From Symbiodinium natans (taxonomy: Eukaryota > Sar > Dinophyceae > Suessiales > Symbiodiniaceae): DNA of 64,000 nucleotides. Below, piece after piece: positions 21,509 through 35,753 of this stretch. Numbering within the stretch: position 1 is the first letter of the stretch; every line of letters begins with the position of its first letter. Location: assembly GCA_905221605.1 (NCBI GenBank), contig CAJNDS010002811.1:124001-188000 (forward strand), read 5' to 3'. The notes beneath the pieces are model-generated. The model was not told where the DNA came from, ran no database searches, and saw only the letters and a list, made by a program, of their open reading frames with translations. A program made the position numbers and the translations under genes.

Positions 21509-23226
21509 GGCACACATCAAGCACTTGTCAGTCCAGGACTTGGCGTCCCTTCAAATGCAGGTCGCCCAAGCCGAGTCGTCTTCAAGGCAGCGGAAAGAAT
21601 TTGAAAGAGAAGAGCTCTCGCAGTGCTCGCAGTGCTCGCATCGAGCGCCACAGTGCCGATCCAGTGCAGATCCGTGTGCAGAGGAAGCCCATGGAGCGAC
21701 TGCTTGGAAGCATCCAAAAAGCCATGGAGTCAGCGCCTCTGGGCCTCGATTTGCAGCTTGCAACAGTTCAAGTCACGCTTAAAAGTTTAAGCCTCAAGAA
21801 AGCAAATGTCCACAAAAGGGCGCGGATGGAGAAGGCCACGGCAGAGATCGAGGCCTGGCACGGTCCGTAAAGGGAATTTCCATCTCCCTTTTCGTCATGC
21901 CTGTCCAGGCCTTGATGCAGAGCTCTGGAAACATCGATGACAATATTCGGGAGTGCTTGATGCGCCAGGATGCAGTCGCTGCCATGCGCTCCGGCATTCG
22001 TCAGTGATGCACAGAGCCACATCCGACTGCGAGGACAGCGTCCTTCCGATCATGGCCGCAGCGTGCTTGGAGCTGTTCCCCGTTTCGTGATTCGGGGCAG
22101 AGCGAGACAAAGTGAGCAATGCAACAACCCCGTTGCCATTCCTGGTGTTGACAAGGTCTTGCAGATGAACATAGGGCGTGCCCAGAAAGCTGGCAACGAG
22201 CAACTGGACTCTTGCTGTTCTCGCTTGCGCCCAGTTGTCTCTCCGATTGTTCCTGATAGTATCGATGTGCATGGCTTGTGCAGGAAAAGGCCCTTACATA
22301 TTTGTACAATGTCATGAACCGGGAAATCGAGGCGAAGGCACTTTCCAGTGCATTCGTGTAGAGCCGCTCCCTCCAGTGTCGTGGCTCGCCGAGTTATATG
22401 GAGGTGCCTATGGAAAATCGCGTGCTTAGCCGCTGTCTCAGCACGGAGGACGGGCAGTCGATTCGGATGTAGATCTTAAGTTTCGGCGTGTGTTTTGAGC
22501 TTGGGGCTTGAGGACTCAGACGCTCGCCGGGAGCTGCTTGCAGCATATTTCTCGGAGAAGAGTGGGGAGGTGAGGTGTTGATCCCAATCGTAGCATCATA
22601 GGCAGTTCCCTTGATCACCAAAGCCCAAGCGCCCGAAACTGACAGGAAGAAGCGGCTAAGCGGCCCAAGTCGACGGCCAATGCAATTGTGGGTCTGGTCT
22701 CCGAGGCCGAGCTATGGGCCACTGTAGGGTCCAGGGCCCACTGAGACTGTGGGATTCATCAATGCTGAGAGGAACATGCCGCATAGGATATATAGGTGCT
22801 AGAGCTGCTTCTGACTGATCATAAATTATTCTACACGTGTCGAGGCGACTGCTCAGGCAGGGCAACCGGGCCTGGACCTGGCAAGCTGGGCGCTCAGGCT
22901 ATGCCGCTATGTTTCAAAGGCTTTGCTCCACTGCTCAGGTGCGCTGCAGCGAATCCGGGGAGTGGCACTCGATGTTGGGGTGGTCCTTGGAGACGTCTTT
23001 GACGAAAAGGTTTGCGTCTTTTTGGTCACGCTTGTGTTGGATTATGTGTTGTGTCCCTCTCCGTCTCTGGAGTCTATGCCCCTGGCAGGTGCAGGAGCAG
23101 TTTATGGAGGATATTCAGCCCCTCTTCGATGCGCTTGCTGCAGAGAGCCCATCTCAGTCCAAGCTCGACTCGGTCGCCAGGGTTGCCCTTGCCTTCAGAG
23201 ATCGGGGCTTCTTTGAAGCAGCCGAG
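21509..23226 (+). CDS. coiled-coil-type exons, unknown protein
   Basis: Exon about 21509-21612, after TTGCAG, encodes IKHLSVQDLASLQMQVAQAE, then SSSRQRKEFEREE, helical and charged. About 21670-21868 encodes VQRKPMERLLGSIQKAMESA and later LKSLSLKKANVHKRARMEKA, also heptad-like. Exon 23089-23226 is bounded by GGCAG and GTGACT, is exactly 46 codons in phase 0, and encodes VQEQFMEDIQPLFDALAAES, then PSQSKLDSVARVALAFRDRG and FFEAAE. The stretch 21869-23088 between them shows no clear exon. These may be 5' exons of the gene whose large exon starts at 23429, or a separate gene. The function is unknown; composition suggests a structural or scaffold protein. Confidence 0.42.
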
Positions 23227-23368
23227 GTGACTTTATCATTTCGGTGCGGTGCGCAGGCGGCTTTCGGGCCCATATCGCATGTCATGGAGGTCATCCAAAG
23301 TCTATCCGAGTCTATCCTTTGCCTCTGGCTGGGCCTGTTTGGAAGCAAAAGCACGCCGAGCTTCAGGT

Positions 23369-23408
23369 AGCCGCCAGGTAGTTGCCAGGTAGTTGCCAGG
23401 TACTTGCA
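23369..23408 (+). repeat. short tandem repeat, GTTGCCAGGTA units
   Basis: Three to four 11 bp units (GCCGCCAGGTA, GTTGCCAGGTA twice, then a diverged copy ending TACTTGCAG) lie just before the exon at 23429. Confidence 0.8.
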
Positions 23409-23428
23409 GGGGCAGGCATAGCGTCGCA

Positions 23429-24274
23429 ATGGCCGAGGACAAAGTGGCAGGCAGCATCCAAGTACATTTGCCAGCGTCCGTGTGTCAAGCCCTCCTCGAA
23501 GCGTTTCCCTGCAGATCGTCACAATCTTCCCTGTCTGACCCTGCCACACCTGACTTTGCGGCGATGGTCGGTGACCTGCTTGACGTGCTTGCTGGCACGT
23601 CCCAGGCATCCCAGCCCGGAGCAACACATGCACTAAGTGCCCCAAGTGCACCAAGTGCACCAAGTGCACCTTGCTCAGAGAGTGTTGCAGAGTGCCGGTA
23701 CAAGCGGGGCGGCCGGACCCCTGAACTCCACGGTGGCCCTGAAGGAGCATACCAACGAGATGTGTCGACGGGTCGCTGGAGATCGCTTTCGCAAGATCGC
23801 ACACGGCACGTACCACCAATGCCCAGAGCAAATCCACTGCCGTCTTCCATGGACGGCTTACGGGCAGAGAGTCCTGCCAATCTTGCGGAGGGCGGGGATG
23901 AGGCTGAGATGTTGGCATCGTTGAAGGAGCATGCTGCAGCCGAAGCAGCTGCAAGCAGGGCCAAGGCAGAGACATCGAAGTTGTGGGAGGTTGCCAGAAA
24001 GACTCTGGAAGCTCCGCGCTTTCAGAGCTTGAAGCGCCAGAGCGACTTGCAGCGAGCAATTGCAGAAGTGGAGCTCGAGGAGTCTATGCAAGCAGAATCG
24101 TGGAAGTTGTTCCATGGCTCATTGGACAAGAAGGTGCTTGGCGAGATCACGCGCATGGCGGCAGGCTGTGTGCCTGGGCAATTGAATTCAATGCTTCCTT
24201 ATTCGATCCAGCTGTCCATAAGCTGTATCCTTCCTGATCCGCTCCGAAATTTCTTCTGGAGGGTTCCAGTCTAG
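23429..24274 (+). CDS. unknown protein with Ser-Ala-Pro repeat and long helix
   Basis: Open from ATG 23429 to TAG at 24274, 281 codons. The N-terminal part (EDKVAGSIQVHLPASVCQAL) looks globular. At 23633-23672 a 9 bp direct repeat encodes SAPSAPSAPSAP. A polar segment follows, then from about residue 145 a long charged helix: EMLASLKEHAAAEAAASRAK, then AETSKLWEVARKTLEA and LQRAIAEVELEESMQAESWK. The last 30 residues (after about 24175) lose this character, so the true exon may end at a splice site near 24170-24180. No family is recognised. A parallel frame (LKEHTNEMCRRVAGDRFRKI at about 23735-23795) is also protein-like, so splicing may change frame here. Confidence 0.5.
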   Translation: MAEDKVAGSIQVHLPASVCQALLEAFPCRSSQSSLSDPATPDFAAMVGDLLDVLAGTSQASQPGATHALSAPSAPSAPSAPCSESVAECRYKRGGRTPELHGGPEGAYQRDVSTGRWRSLSQDRTRHVPPMPRANPLPSSMDGLRAESPANLAEGGDEAEMLASLKEHAAAEAAASRAKAETSKLWEVARKTLEAPRFQSLKRQSDLQRAIAEVELEESMQAESWKLFHGSLDKKVLGEITRMAAGCVPGQLNSMLPYSIQLSISCILPDPLRNFFWRVPV

Positions 24275-24821
24275 GATGACAAAAGTTTTCGTTGAATTCC
24301 CGACATGAGGGGAGGAGAGGGCGTGGGTGGGGGGGAAAGTGGGCCCGGCTAATTTTGGGTTTCGGGGGGTAGGAGGAAGATGTCTTCTAGCTTCAGACTC
24401 TATCTTCTTGATGAACAAAACTTCTTGTCGAGCTCCTGGACCGCGCCCGTCCAAGAGCCCAAAAGACTCCGAGAAGGAAAGCACGTCCCTGCCTGGAAAA
24501 AGTTCACACGCTTGGCGGGAGCCGATCTCAGGGTGAGAAGCGGCGTGACTTTCGTCACGGACGATGCCTGCACCTCGCACTTTAGAAGGAAAGCCTTGGC
24601 ACCGCCCGCGCACAGACGCCACATCTAGGCGAGAAAATGAAAATCCACAAACTAAAACACAAGTCAGCACCGCTGGCTAGGGTCATCCGACTGGTCCTTG
24701 AATTTCAAGTAGTCTTGCAATCTTGGCCTCTGAACATAAAAGCTTTGAGGCTTGTGACCAGGAGATGTCTGCAATCCCAAGAAACATCTTTTAATCTGTA
24801 GCAGACTCTGGCAATGTGGTC
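24275..24821. other. no supported gene
   Basis: G-rich sequence at 24303-24375, with no convincing exon. Confidence 0.35.
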
Positions 24822-25148
24822 ATGCCAATGAATTGTGTTCACCCAGTGCTTGTTCCGAAGTCTGAGGAGGGCGGTCGAGCTTTGTCTGTTGGTGTGGCAC
24901 GGCACCTCTTCGAGAATGTTGGCTCCGCAGGGCGTAGTGGCAGCAGGGACAGAGAGAGGAAGCCGAGGAGGCCTTCTGCCCTGCCTCCGCGGCCCAGAGC
25001 TGAGAGAGAGAACAACAAAGCAGAAAGGCCGAAAGAAAAGAAACCAGAAAAATCCGAGAAGACGACCGAGCGGCCAGAGTCTCCATCTGTTCGCAATCGA
25101 ATTGGTGCCTGGGAGGTTTCACAAGCTGCCCCTTTTGGTGGGGCGTAG
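24822..25148 (+). CDS. charged Arg/Lys/Glu/Pro-rich open frame, doubtful
   Basis: ATG 24822 to TAG at 25146-25148, 108 codons. The middle (SRDRERKPRRPSALPPRPRA, then AERPKEKKPEKSEKTTERPE) resembles disordered RS/KE-type linkers. It could be an exon of a nuclear or RNA-related protein, or chance in a purine-rich segment. Confidence 0.28.
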   Translation: MPMNCVHPVLVPKSEEGGRALSVGVARHLFENVGSAGRSGSRDRERKPRRPSALPPRPRAERENNKAERPKEKKPEKSEKTTERPESPSVRNRIGAWEVSQAAPFGGA

Positions 25149-25453
25149 GCATAGATTCATAGATTGCAGCCGATGGCGTGCCATTCTTTGTCCCAACCTC
25201 GAGCTTGTAAAGCTTCGAGGCCGAGGAAAATTCTGAACTCATGTTGTTAATTGGTTTGCACAAATTGGGCCATGGCCTGCGCAATTCAATAACTTGGCTT
25301 TCTTCTACTGGTAGAAAGCGAACGGTGCATCAAAAAAGGATAAAAAAGGTGGAACCACACCAGTGGGTGTCATGAGGAGGCGATGTAATGCAGAACGGGG
25401 CAGCGTCATGTTTGCATGCTGTTGCCTTTCTCCACTTTTCATGCCGCTGGTGG

Positions 25454-25471
25454 CCGTAGGCTTGGCTCAAG
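25454..25471 (+). promoter_or_regulatory. probable relic of dinoflagellate spliced leader in 5' UTR
   Basis: CCGTAGGCTTGGCTCAAG. The dinoflagellate spliced leader ends CCGTAGCCATTTTGGCTCAAG. The window matches its first six and last ten bases, with three bases deleted and one mismatch between them. It lies 42 nt before ATG 25514 of the channel gene, on the same strand. A spliced leader is added to mRNA, not encoded in genes, so a genomic copy in this place fits a gene re-made from a trans-spliced mRNA. Confidence 0.5.
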
Positions 25472-25513
25472 TCATCAGAGTGCAGGGCCTATGTTGCGGT
25501 GGTCGCCGTGGTT

Positions 25514-28500
25514 ATGGAAATGGAGAGCAAGTCCAAAATGTTGGAGACATTTTCGGATGTTGAGGAAGAGTTGAAGCGATCAATCGAATCCATCAGCGCC
25601 GCGAGCGAGTGCATCCAGTTGTTGCGTGGCACTGTGGAGGAGAACGTCGGTGTGGCTGATACTAGCGGCGGCTGGCTGACAAGCATGTTGTCTTCACCAA
25701 CTGCGAAGCAGCGCCGGCTGTCCTTCACTTCGACAACTCCTGTGAGCCCAAAGTCCAGGACTCTGCAAGAGCCCGCCGCGCTTTTGACTCATCGAGAATT
25801 CAAGGCAAAGAAAACGCCAGGCTCGATGTCGAAGGTGGCTTCCGCTGCATCAGCAAAAGCGACAGACGTTGGTGGTGCTCAGCTGCGACTGCATGGTCGC
25901 TGGATGGATCTGGCCACACAAAGTGCCGAGGGTCCAACCAAAGACACCAAGAAGAAGGTTACACATCGCTTGAGCCAGATCGGCGGAATGGAGTCGGAAG
26001 CATCTCTACCAGCGCCGCAGGCCTTTCAACCTTTGCACCCACACAGTGCAATCAAGATTGGTTGGGATCTGACAGCGATGGCATTGATTTTTGCTGACAC
26101 CATTATGCTGCCGCTTGCTCTGGCATGGGAAGAGGATATGAATTGGTCCAATTTTTTCAGCTCCCTTTTGTACGTGAACTTCTACATCAGCTTGACTTTC
26201 TGGGCTGCGGACTTCATGGTTAACTTGAACACGGCTACGTATCGCAAGGGAACTTTGGTGACCCGACATGTCGCCATATTCATGAGCTACTTGCGAGGCT
26301 GGATGATGTTTGATCTGCTGCTGCTTGGGTTCGACCTTGTGTACCTCGCATCAGAGGCGAACGTTTCGCAAGAGTTTCGATTAGTCCGCGTGACGAGAAT
26401 TCTGCGATTGTTGAGGCTGTTGAGAATGCTGAAGCTCACAAAACTCAATGCCATTATTGAGGAGAGTGCTGCCAACAGTGGCCGGCAGTGGGTGACAGTC
26501 GTCATTGCCATTACAAACACAGCCTTGGGCATGATCTTTATTGCTCACTTGCTGACATGCATGTGGTATGGGGTTGGCCGGGCAACAGAACTTAGCAGAA
26601 CCGACATTTCGAGCTGGACAATGCGGTCAGGTGCCGAAGTCGATGCCATCCAGCCCTACATCCAATATCTCCATGCCATGCGATGGATTGTGAACACGCC
26701 ATCGCCACCAGATATAGATCCGGCCAGCGAGATTGAAAGGATCTTCGACATCCTCGTGTCTATCTTTTACTTGCTCGTGATGGGCTCTGCAATTTCAAAG
26801 ATCTCGGGGACAATTGCAGAGCTACGAGCGATGAACGAAGCAAGAGATCGCCGAAGGAGAGAAGTGCGGCAATACCTCAGCCACCAGCACGTCTCCTTTG
26901 AGCTGGTGTCCCGGATCATGCGCTTTGTGGACTACCGGCTCGAGAAGTTTTCGGCCACAAGTCTTGACACGTCCTTGATCTCACCCACTTTGCAACTGGA
27001 GCTATACGTAGGTCAGAGGAGCAGCTTCATCCTGGAGCTCCCCATATTCAAACTGCTGCAGGAGTGCTACTCCGATGTTTTTGGCAGTGTTTGTGCTGCT
27101 TTAGAGAAACACGTCTACGAAAAGGGGGAGCATGTCTTCGTGGCCGGTTCATGGACGTCCTGCCTACACATCACTGCCACCGGCAGCTACAGCTACATCG
27201 AAGGCCTGACCTTTGCAATCTTTTGCACTTGCATAGCATTCAGGGTGTGATTCGAGCAGCAGTCAGGCAATGCAGAGTTCCGATGCATGTCACAAGTAAA
27301 TGTGCTAAATTTGACATCTGAGCTTAAGCATTGGCTCGCACTGTGGCACTGTGGGAGAGTTCTTCCCAGACTGCCACTTTGCCGACTGCAGGCTACGATG
27401 CGGAAGGTGAGGCTGAAGATTTCAATGAAATCCGATGGTATGGAGAGTTGTCTCTCTACACCGAAGGCAGCCTGCACCAGTTGCCGCCTCAGATTTTCAC
27501 AGTCTTCCCTATGTTGGTTCTGGATGGTTCTGGATGTCTTTCACCGTGTGGCCCGGTTTCACAGATTGATGCTCAGGTCCACGCTGGCAGCTCAAAGTTT
27601 TGCGGAGACGTTTACTTTGACTGGACAAGCCCTGGCAGACTGTGTGAAGCAGTCTCGTGGTTGTCACATGCCACCGTTCAGACACGTGAAGTCATTGCCA
27701 GATCATGTTCCAGTGGCACACTCCAGGGACCCCAGGGATGTGTCAGGCTTTGTAACTTTGTGTGTTATGACGAAGAGGATTGTCTTCCCCTCTGCTCGGG
27801 TGGGTCTGTTGGCGCTAGCGCGCACCGCCTCGGCTCGGTTGAATAAACAGGGCTTGTCGGTTGCCAAAGTTCTCGGGCTGCTTTCGGAGGTAGCGGAGGT
27901 GTAGGGTGTCTAAGTCCGAGGTTGCTCCGGAGGCAGGTCTCGCGACAATAAGAACTGGGTTTCTGCTGGGTGTACCCCTGGGTCCTGTGCGATGCTACTG
28001 TTGATTTTCTGGGAGGGGTTTGGGTGGGACTCGTTTTTAGCATTGCAGCCTCCAGATGCCCGGGGCCTGAGGCCTCGGCGGACTAATGCGTGTAGGGCTG
28101 CTGCTGCTGCTGCTGCCGCCACCACTGCCGTTGCTGCATGTTGGATGGCGATGCACGGCATGCTGCTGAAAGAAGCTGCCCAGGCATGGCCATGTTCTGT
28201 GACTTTGCAAAGGACTGCGAAAGGGAGGTTCCAATTGTTTCTAAGTGACAAGTGACAAGAGCCCATGCAGCTATTGGGACATGTAATGTGCAACCATTAG
28301 ACGGGGTCTACCACATGCGATGGATGGCTTGGCATGTTTGGGTAGAGGTGTGAACGCGACCAGGTAGGCAGTGTGCAACTATGCCCTCTGATAGACTTCC
28401 CACACAAGTAGGCAGTCGCATGGCAGAAACATTCCGATGTTGTTCAGGACTTTGTCACTGCAATGCAGGGAAGCAAGACCAAATGTGGAGACAAGGAGCA

Positions 28501-29482
28501 AGTTCACTGGGCGGAGGAGTGCTGCAAGCGGAACCAGCACTACCAGGAATTGTACCCGGACCCAAAGACTCGCTTCAAGAACATCACAATACCCTTGAAA
28601 GTAAAGCGCACCTCAAGCACGAGTGCATCAGAGGAAGCCGTCCTTTCCAAGGGCTCCATACGTGTGAGCAGGCCTCGATTATCCAAGAGCTCTCGGAACT
28701 CCAGGGGCTCCAAAGGCTCATCTCAGGAGTCTCAGGGATCTGTGCAAGCTGTCGAGTTTGGCGACAACGACCATTTCGAGCCCGTCGCTTCGGTCACCAG
28801 CTTGCTCAGAACCTTCAGTGCAGAATCTGCCGAGACTCTGAATCCAGGACTCGACTCCTACCTGAAGCATTTAGATGGCGCGACGATGGAGACATACAAG
28901 CTGGTGGATGACTTGCAGGTTATCATTCCCGAGCTGCACGCTGAGCACAGCCCACATGTTGTCTTCGAGCAGGCAGCCGAGCGAGAGCGAGCAGAGTCCT
29001 CATGCCTCAGCATCTTGGCGCTCTTCAAGGATCGCTATGACATCTTCACGCAACCACAGGCTCCTCCAGTAAGACTGGCTGATGAACAATGGAGCGACCT
29101 ACAGGGCCTGATAGCCTGGATCGATGCTGGACCGCAAAGAGTGTTTTTGTGCACAGTGAAGCACAATAATTAAAGCACAGTCAAGGAAGAAAGCTTGGCA
29201 TTTGCCTCATGCAGCCTGCAGCGCTAAAGAGCCGAGGCGCCAGATTTGGAGCAAATTCAGGCAGTCTTGGCCATCGCCTCAGCCATGCATCGTGTGCACT
29301 CGGTTGTTGTGCGTGCTGACGCAGAAATCGCCAATGCATGCCAGGTTTTGTTGTCCATTCGCGCGCTTGGCAAGTCCAAAGCTGTGTTGCAACAAATGCC
29401 ACGGCCCATGCGTCGTCCGGAGAGAGCCGTGTTGCAACTGATGGAAAGCGACCCGGCGGCGAAAGTGGCATACGTGCATTGA
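25514..29482 (+). CDS. CNG/HCN/EAG-type voltage-gated cation channel, pore-divergent
   Basis: Exon A (25514-27203) encodes a disordered N terminus, then S1 near 26055 and S4 with regular Arg/Lys (RLVRVTRILRLLRLLRMLKL, about 26378-26437). S5 follows, and a pore loop YLHAMRWIVNTPSPPD (about 26663-26710) that lacks the K+ filter GYG. S6, a C-linker (RRREVRQYLSHQHVSFELVS) and the start of a cyclic-nucleotide-binding-like domain complete the exon. Intron 27204-27391 has a GC donor. Exon B (27392-27479, IRWYGELSLYTEGSLHQ) and exon C (from 27577 after a GT-AG intron, STLAAQSFAETFTLTGQALA) continue this domain. Exon D (about 28427-29130) begins HSDVVQDFVTAMQGS, and exon E (about 29240-29482) encodes VLLSIRALGKSKAVLQQM and ends at TGA. 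Such large channel families are typical of dinoflagellates. Selectivity is unknown; ligand binding to the CNBD-like domain is not shown. A piece between exons C and D may be missing. Confidence 0.87.
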
Positions 29483-29557
29483 CGACTGGTTAACTAAGCT
29501 GACGTGATGGCTTGGAGTGATGTTTTGAGTGACGTTGTTTGTGTGACGGTTTGTTCT

Positions 29558-29742
29558 CTCTCGGGTGTGTCTGTGTGTCTGTGTGTCTGTGTGTCCGTGT
29601 GTCTGTGTGTCTCTGTGTCTCTCTGTCTCTGTGTCTCTGTGTCTCCGTGTCTCTGTGTCTCTGTGTTTCTGTGTCTCTGTGTCTCTGTGGGTCTGCGAGT
29701 CTGCGTCTGCGTCTGTGTCTTGTGTGTGTCGGTGTCTTTGGG
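29558..29742 (+). repeat. (GTGTCT)n-type minisatellite
   Basis: About 185 bp of GTGTCT / GTGTCTCT / GTCTGC units. Frames through it encode Val-Ser-Leu-Cys runs in all phases and are artefacts. Confidence 0.92.
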
Positions 29743-30989
29743 CTCACTTGTTTTGGCTCGTGCATGAACTCGCCTGCAAGTTGCACTTTCTGCAGGTGAG
29801 CGGAATGTGGTGCCATCCGTGCTGTGGCTATCTGAACGTGCAGAGCACCTTTCTCAGTCAAGTGCTGTTTCCCAAATGGTTTTTTGGTGCATATAGACTT
29901 TAGACATGACTACACAGAAGGTTCGAGGGGTCTTCCGTCACTACTTGAAATCGGACAGTGATTCTATTCTTTCGGGCCTTTTCGACACAACACGTGACTT
30001 GTGCGGATCCCGTGCGCCCTTCGTGGCAGTCACCCGAAATTGTTCACCGGCAGAGTGCCGACTGAGTAAAGTGAGTGAAGGATGGTAAAGGCCTATCAGA
30101 CTGAGCACCTGCATCTTGGGGCTCGGACATCTGCTGCATGCAAAAGCCTCTCAGGGGCCTTTGGGAGTGCGAAGTGGGACCACGCACACCTCACGAAGTG
30201 CATCGTGAACGCTACCTATGTGCGCGTCGGATGAGGGTGAACACCAAACAACCGGGAGCAGCTACAGAGGGCAACATCAGACAGGGCAAGGGAAGAGGGA
30301 CAAAAGGACTGTCAGAGCTAGTAACGAGCCCATCCTAGCCAACAGAAGTTGGAGACGAGCGCTGCAAGAGCAAGAGGGCGTGGTTGCGTCTGGCAGGCGC
30401 CCTGCACCTTCACCGTACTAAGCCTCCGTTATGCTAATTATACGTTGCAGGCATATGGAAGGAAGATGGACTTTGCCTGCTGCCCTCCGGGAACAAGAGT
30501 TCCCTCAGCAACCGCAATCTTCTGCGGCGGCGGGTGTGCCACCTCTGCCTCGATTATGGCCGTGATGATTCTGAGATCCAAAGCCAAGTGGGCGTGTGTT
30601 CAGCTTTCGAGCTTGAGTCTGTGCACACATCTGCGCGTGCGCATTCCTCAGCGTTTTTTCTATCGAGCTGAGCCGTCGGCGCATCAGTCCATTTCATATC
30701 CAAACCGTCACTAGCTGCCGAGCTACTCACCTTACACTCGCTGCACTAGACTTTGCCTTCGAGAGAGGGAAACTCGTGCAGTGAGTTATACCAACAACTG
30801 CTGTGGGAGAATCTGTTGTATACGTCCAGCGAATGCGCAGAATGTAAGAGATTGTAACGTTCGTGCGCACTTTACGTGCTTATAGGTTGATGGCGAAGTC
30901 AGGATTGCTCTTGAGCAATCTCCGTGATCAAGCTCGGGTTCGATTGATCGGATGCTCTCTGCTTGGGTTACCAGCGCTGCAAGATGTGG
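29743..30989. other. no supported gene
   Basis: Spacer between the channel gene and the next exon set. Small open frames (for example 30138-30338) show no motif. The GT-rich repeat ends at about 29742. Confidence 0.35.
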
Positions 30990-34380
<3,391 letters not shown>

Positions 34381-35753
34381 GAGGCTCAAAGCCTACGACA
34401 CGATCTGATCAACTTTGTAAAAGGGGAAGACAGATGTCATTGCTCGCATTGCCCGTGCGCAAAGGCGAAGGTGCTGAAAACCCTGAAAACCCTGAAGTTG
34501 AACGTGTGGCCAGGAACATATCACATCAGTGTACAGCCTATTCGGCCCTAGCAACACGTAGCTTTCAGGCCTGTCTTCAACCCAAAGCCTGAGTCAGACA
34601 TGGCTCAACACCACTTGAGGAATGAAAGAGGGGAGGCACGATCCACACGGACCTTGTGGCAAGCATTCATTTGAGAATTCATCCATCCCTGCCCAGTACA
34701 CATGAACCACAAACCGGGTGCCGGCTTGTGGCATTCTCACAAGAACCTCCCCCACATTTTTTTGCTTTTGGCTTTTGGCACTGTTGTAGCAACAATTTGT
34801 GCACGTGGTCTCTCAATCGAGAGCCAGAGCTTAGAAGTAGCACTTAAGGCGACGAATCACTCAAAGGTGAGCTGCCGCATTCTGCACAACCCTGTTCTGA
34901 CCTCCATCCGTGACTACGCAGGTGACCTTTCAGTCTTTTGGTTCCAGTTGCAACTTGTTGAGTCCTTGAGCCCACCCTGGCCAATCACATTGTGCAACAG
35001 TCACGCGGACCAGAGCCCATTGCTTTAAAGAGCATGGGGCGCGCAGGCGACAATGGTTAGGGACCCTCAGCCCCCAAGATGCTTTAAATCCGAGTTCCTA
35101 GTGTTTTTTGTATAATCCACATCTGTCTTTTGGGATGTTTCGAGTGAAATCTGCTGGGGTCCCGGCTTACGTAGCAATTCTACCTGCAAGCGAAAGAAGT
35201 GAAAAAAACCGACGTCCACTCTTCATGTGCTTGCAGCAAATAGGGCATTGATCAAAGCTCAACACTAGCAAACGTGCTACCATAGTCACCTGAGAAATGT
35301 CTACAAACCACTGCAGGAGAGAGTTGGGAACGTCCTGACGCCGGGTAAGCTAAACTTTGGAGCAATGCAGTCTCGACAACTTCTTTGCCAGGAAAAGCGC
35401 GATGTGCACTTGCAACACCTTGCTGCCGATATATCCATGTCTAGGTGCCGTCACCAAAGCTCCTCAGACAGAAGCGGTTCCTGCTTCAAGTTCGTATTGG
35501 ATTGGCATCTTCTGCTCGAACCTTTGAAAATACGACAATTTTTTCAAGAGACTGGGAGACCACCTTTGCTCGCCATGGCCTTGTGGACAGCAGGCCCGGA
35601 AAACACCTGGTCAGGGCCAGAGGAGCGCATCCTTCAACCCAGGAAGCCCCCAGAATGGGAATGCGGAGACACAGAAGATCCACAGGCCCAGCGGCAGAAG
35701 TTCAGTGATTCCGGGTGTCATCTGAACACGCGTCTACTCTCATCATTTTGCCG
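34381..35753. other. no clear gene; possible 5' region of the repeat-protein gene
   Basis: Open frames at 34702-35028 and 35365-35772 have mixed composition and no motif. The first recognisable NVFPDR unit starts at 35754, so earlier exons of that gene may be hidden here. Confidence 0.3.

Noticed and set aside
20982-21524. 180-codon minus-strand frame
   Set aside because: No family motif, Pro/Gly/Ser-rich composition, and all recognised genes here are on the + strand. A stop-free stretch of this length can occur by chance.
23154-24059. 301-codon minus-strand frame
   Set aside because: It mirrors the better-composed + strand exons at 23429-24170 and shows no motif.
29504-29903. Overlapping Val/Cys/Leu/Ser-rich frames
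   Set aside because: They are translations of the GTGTCT repeat in three phases.
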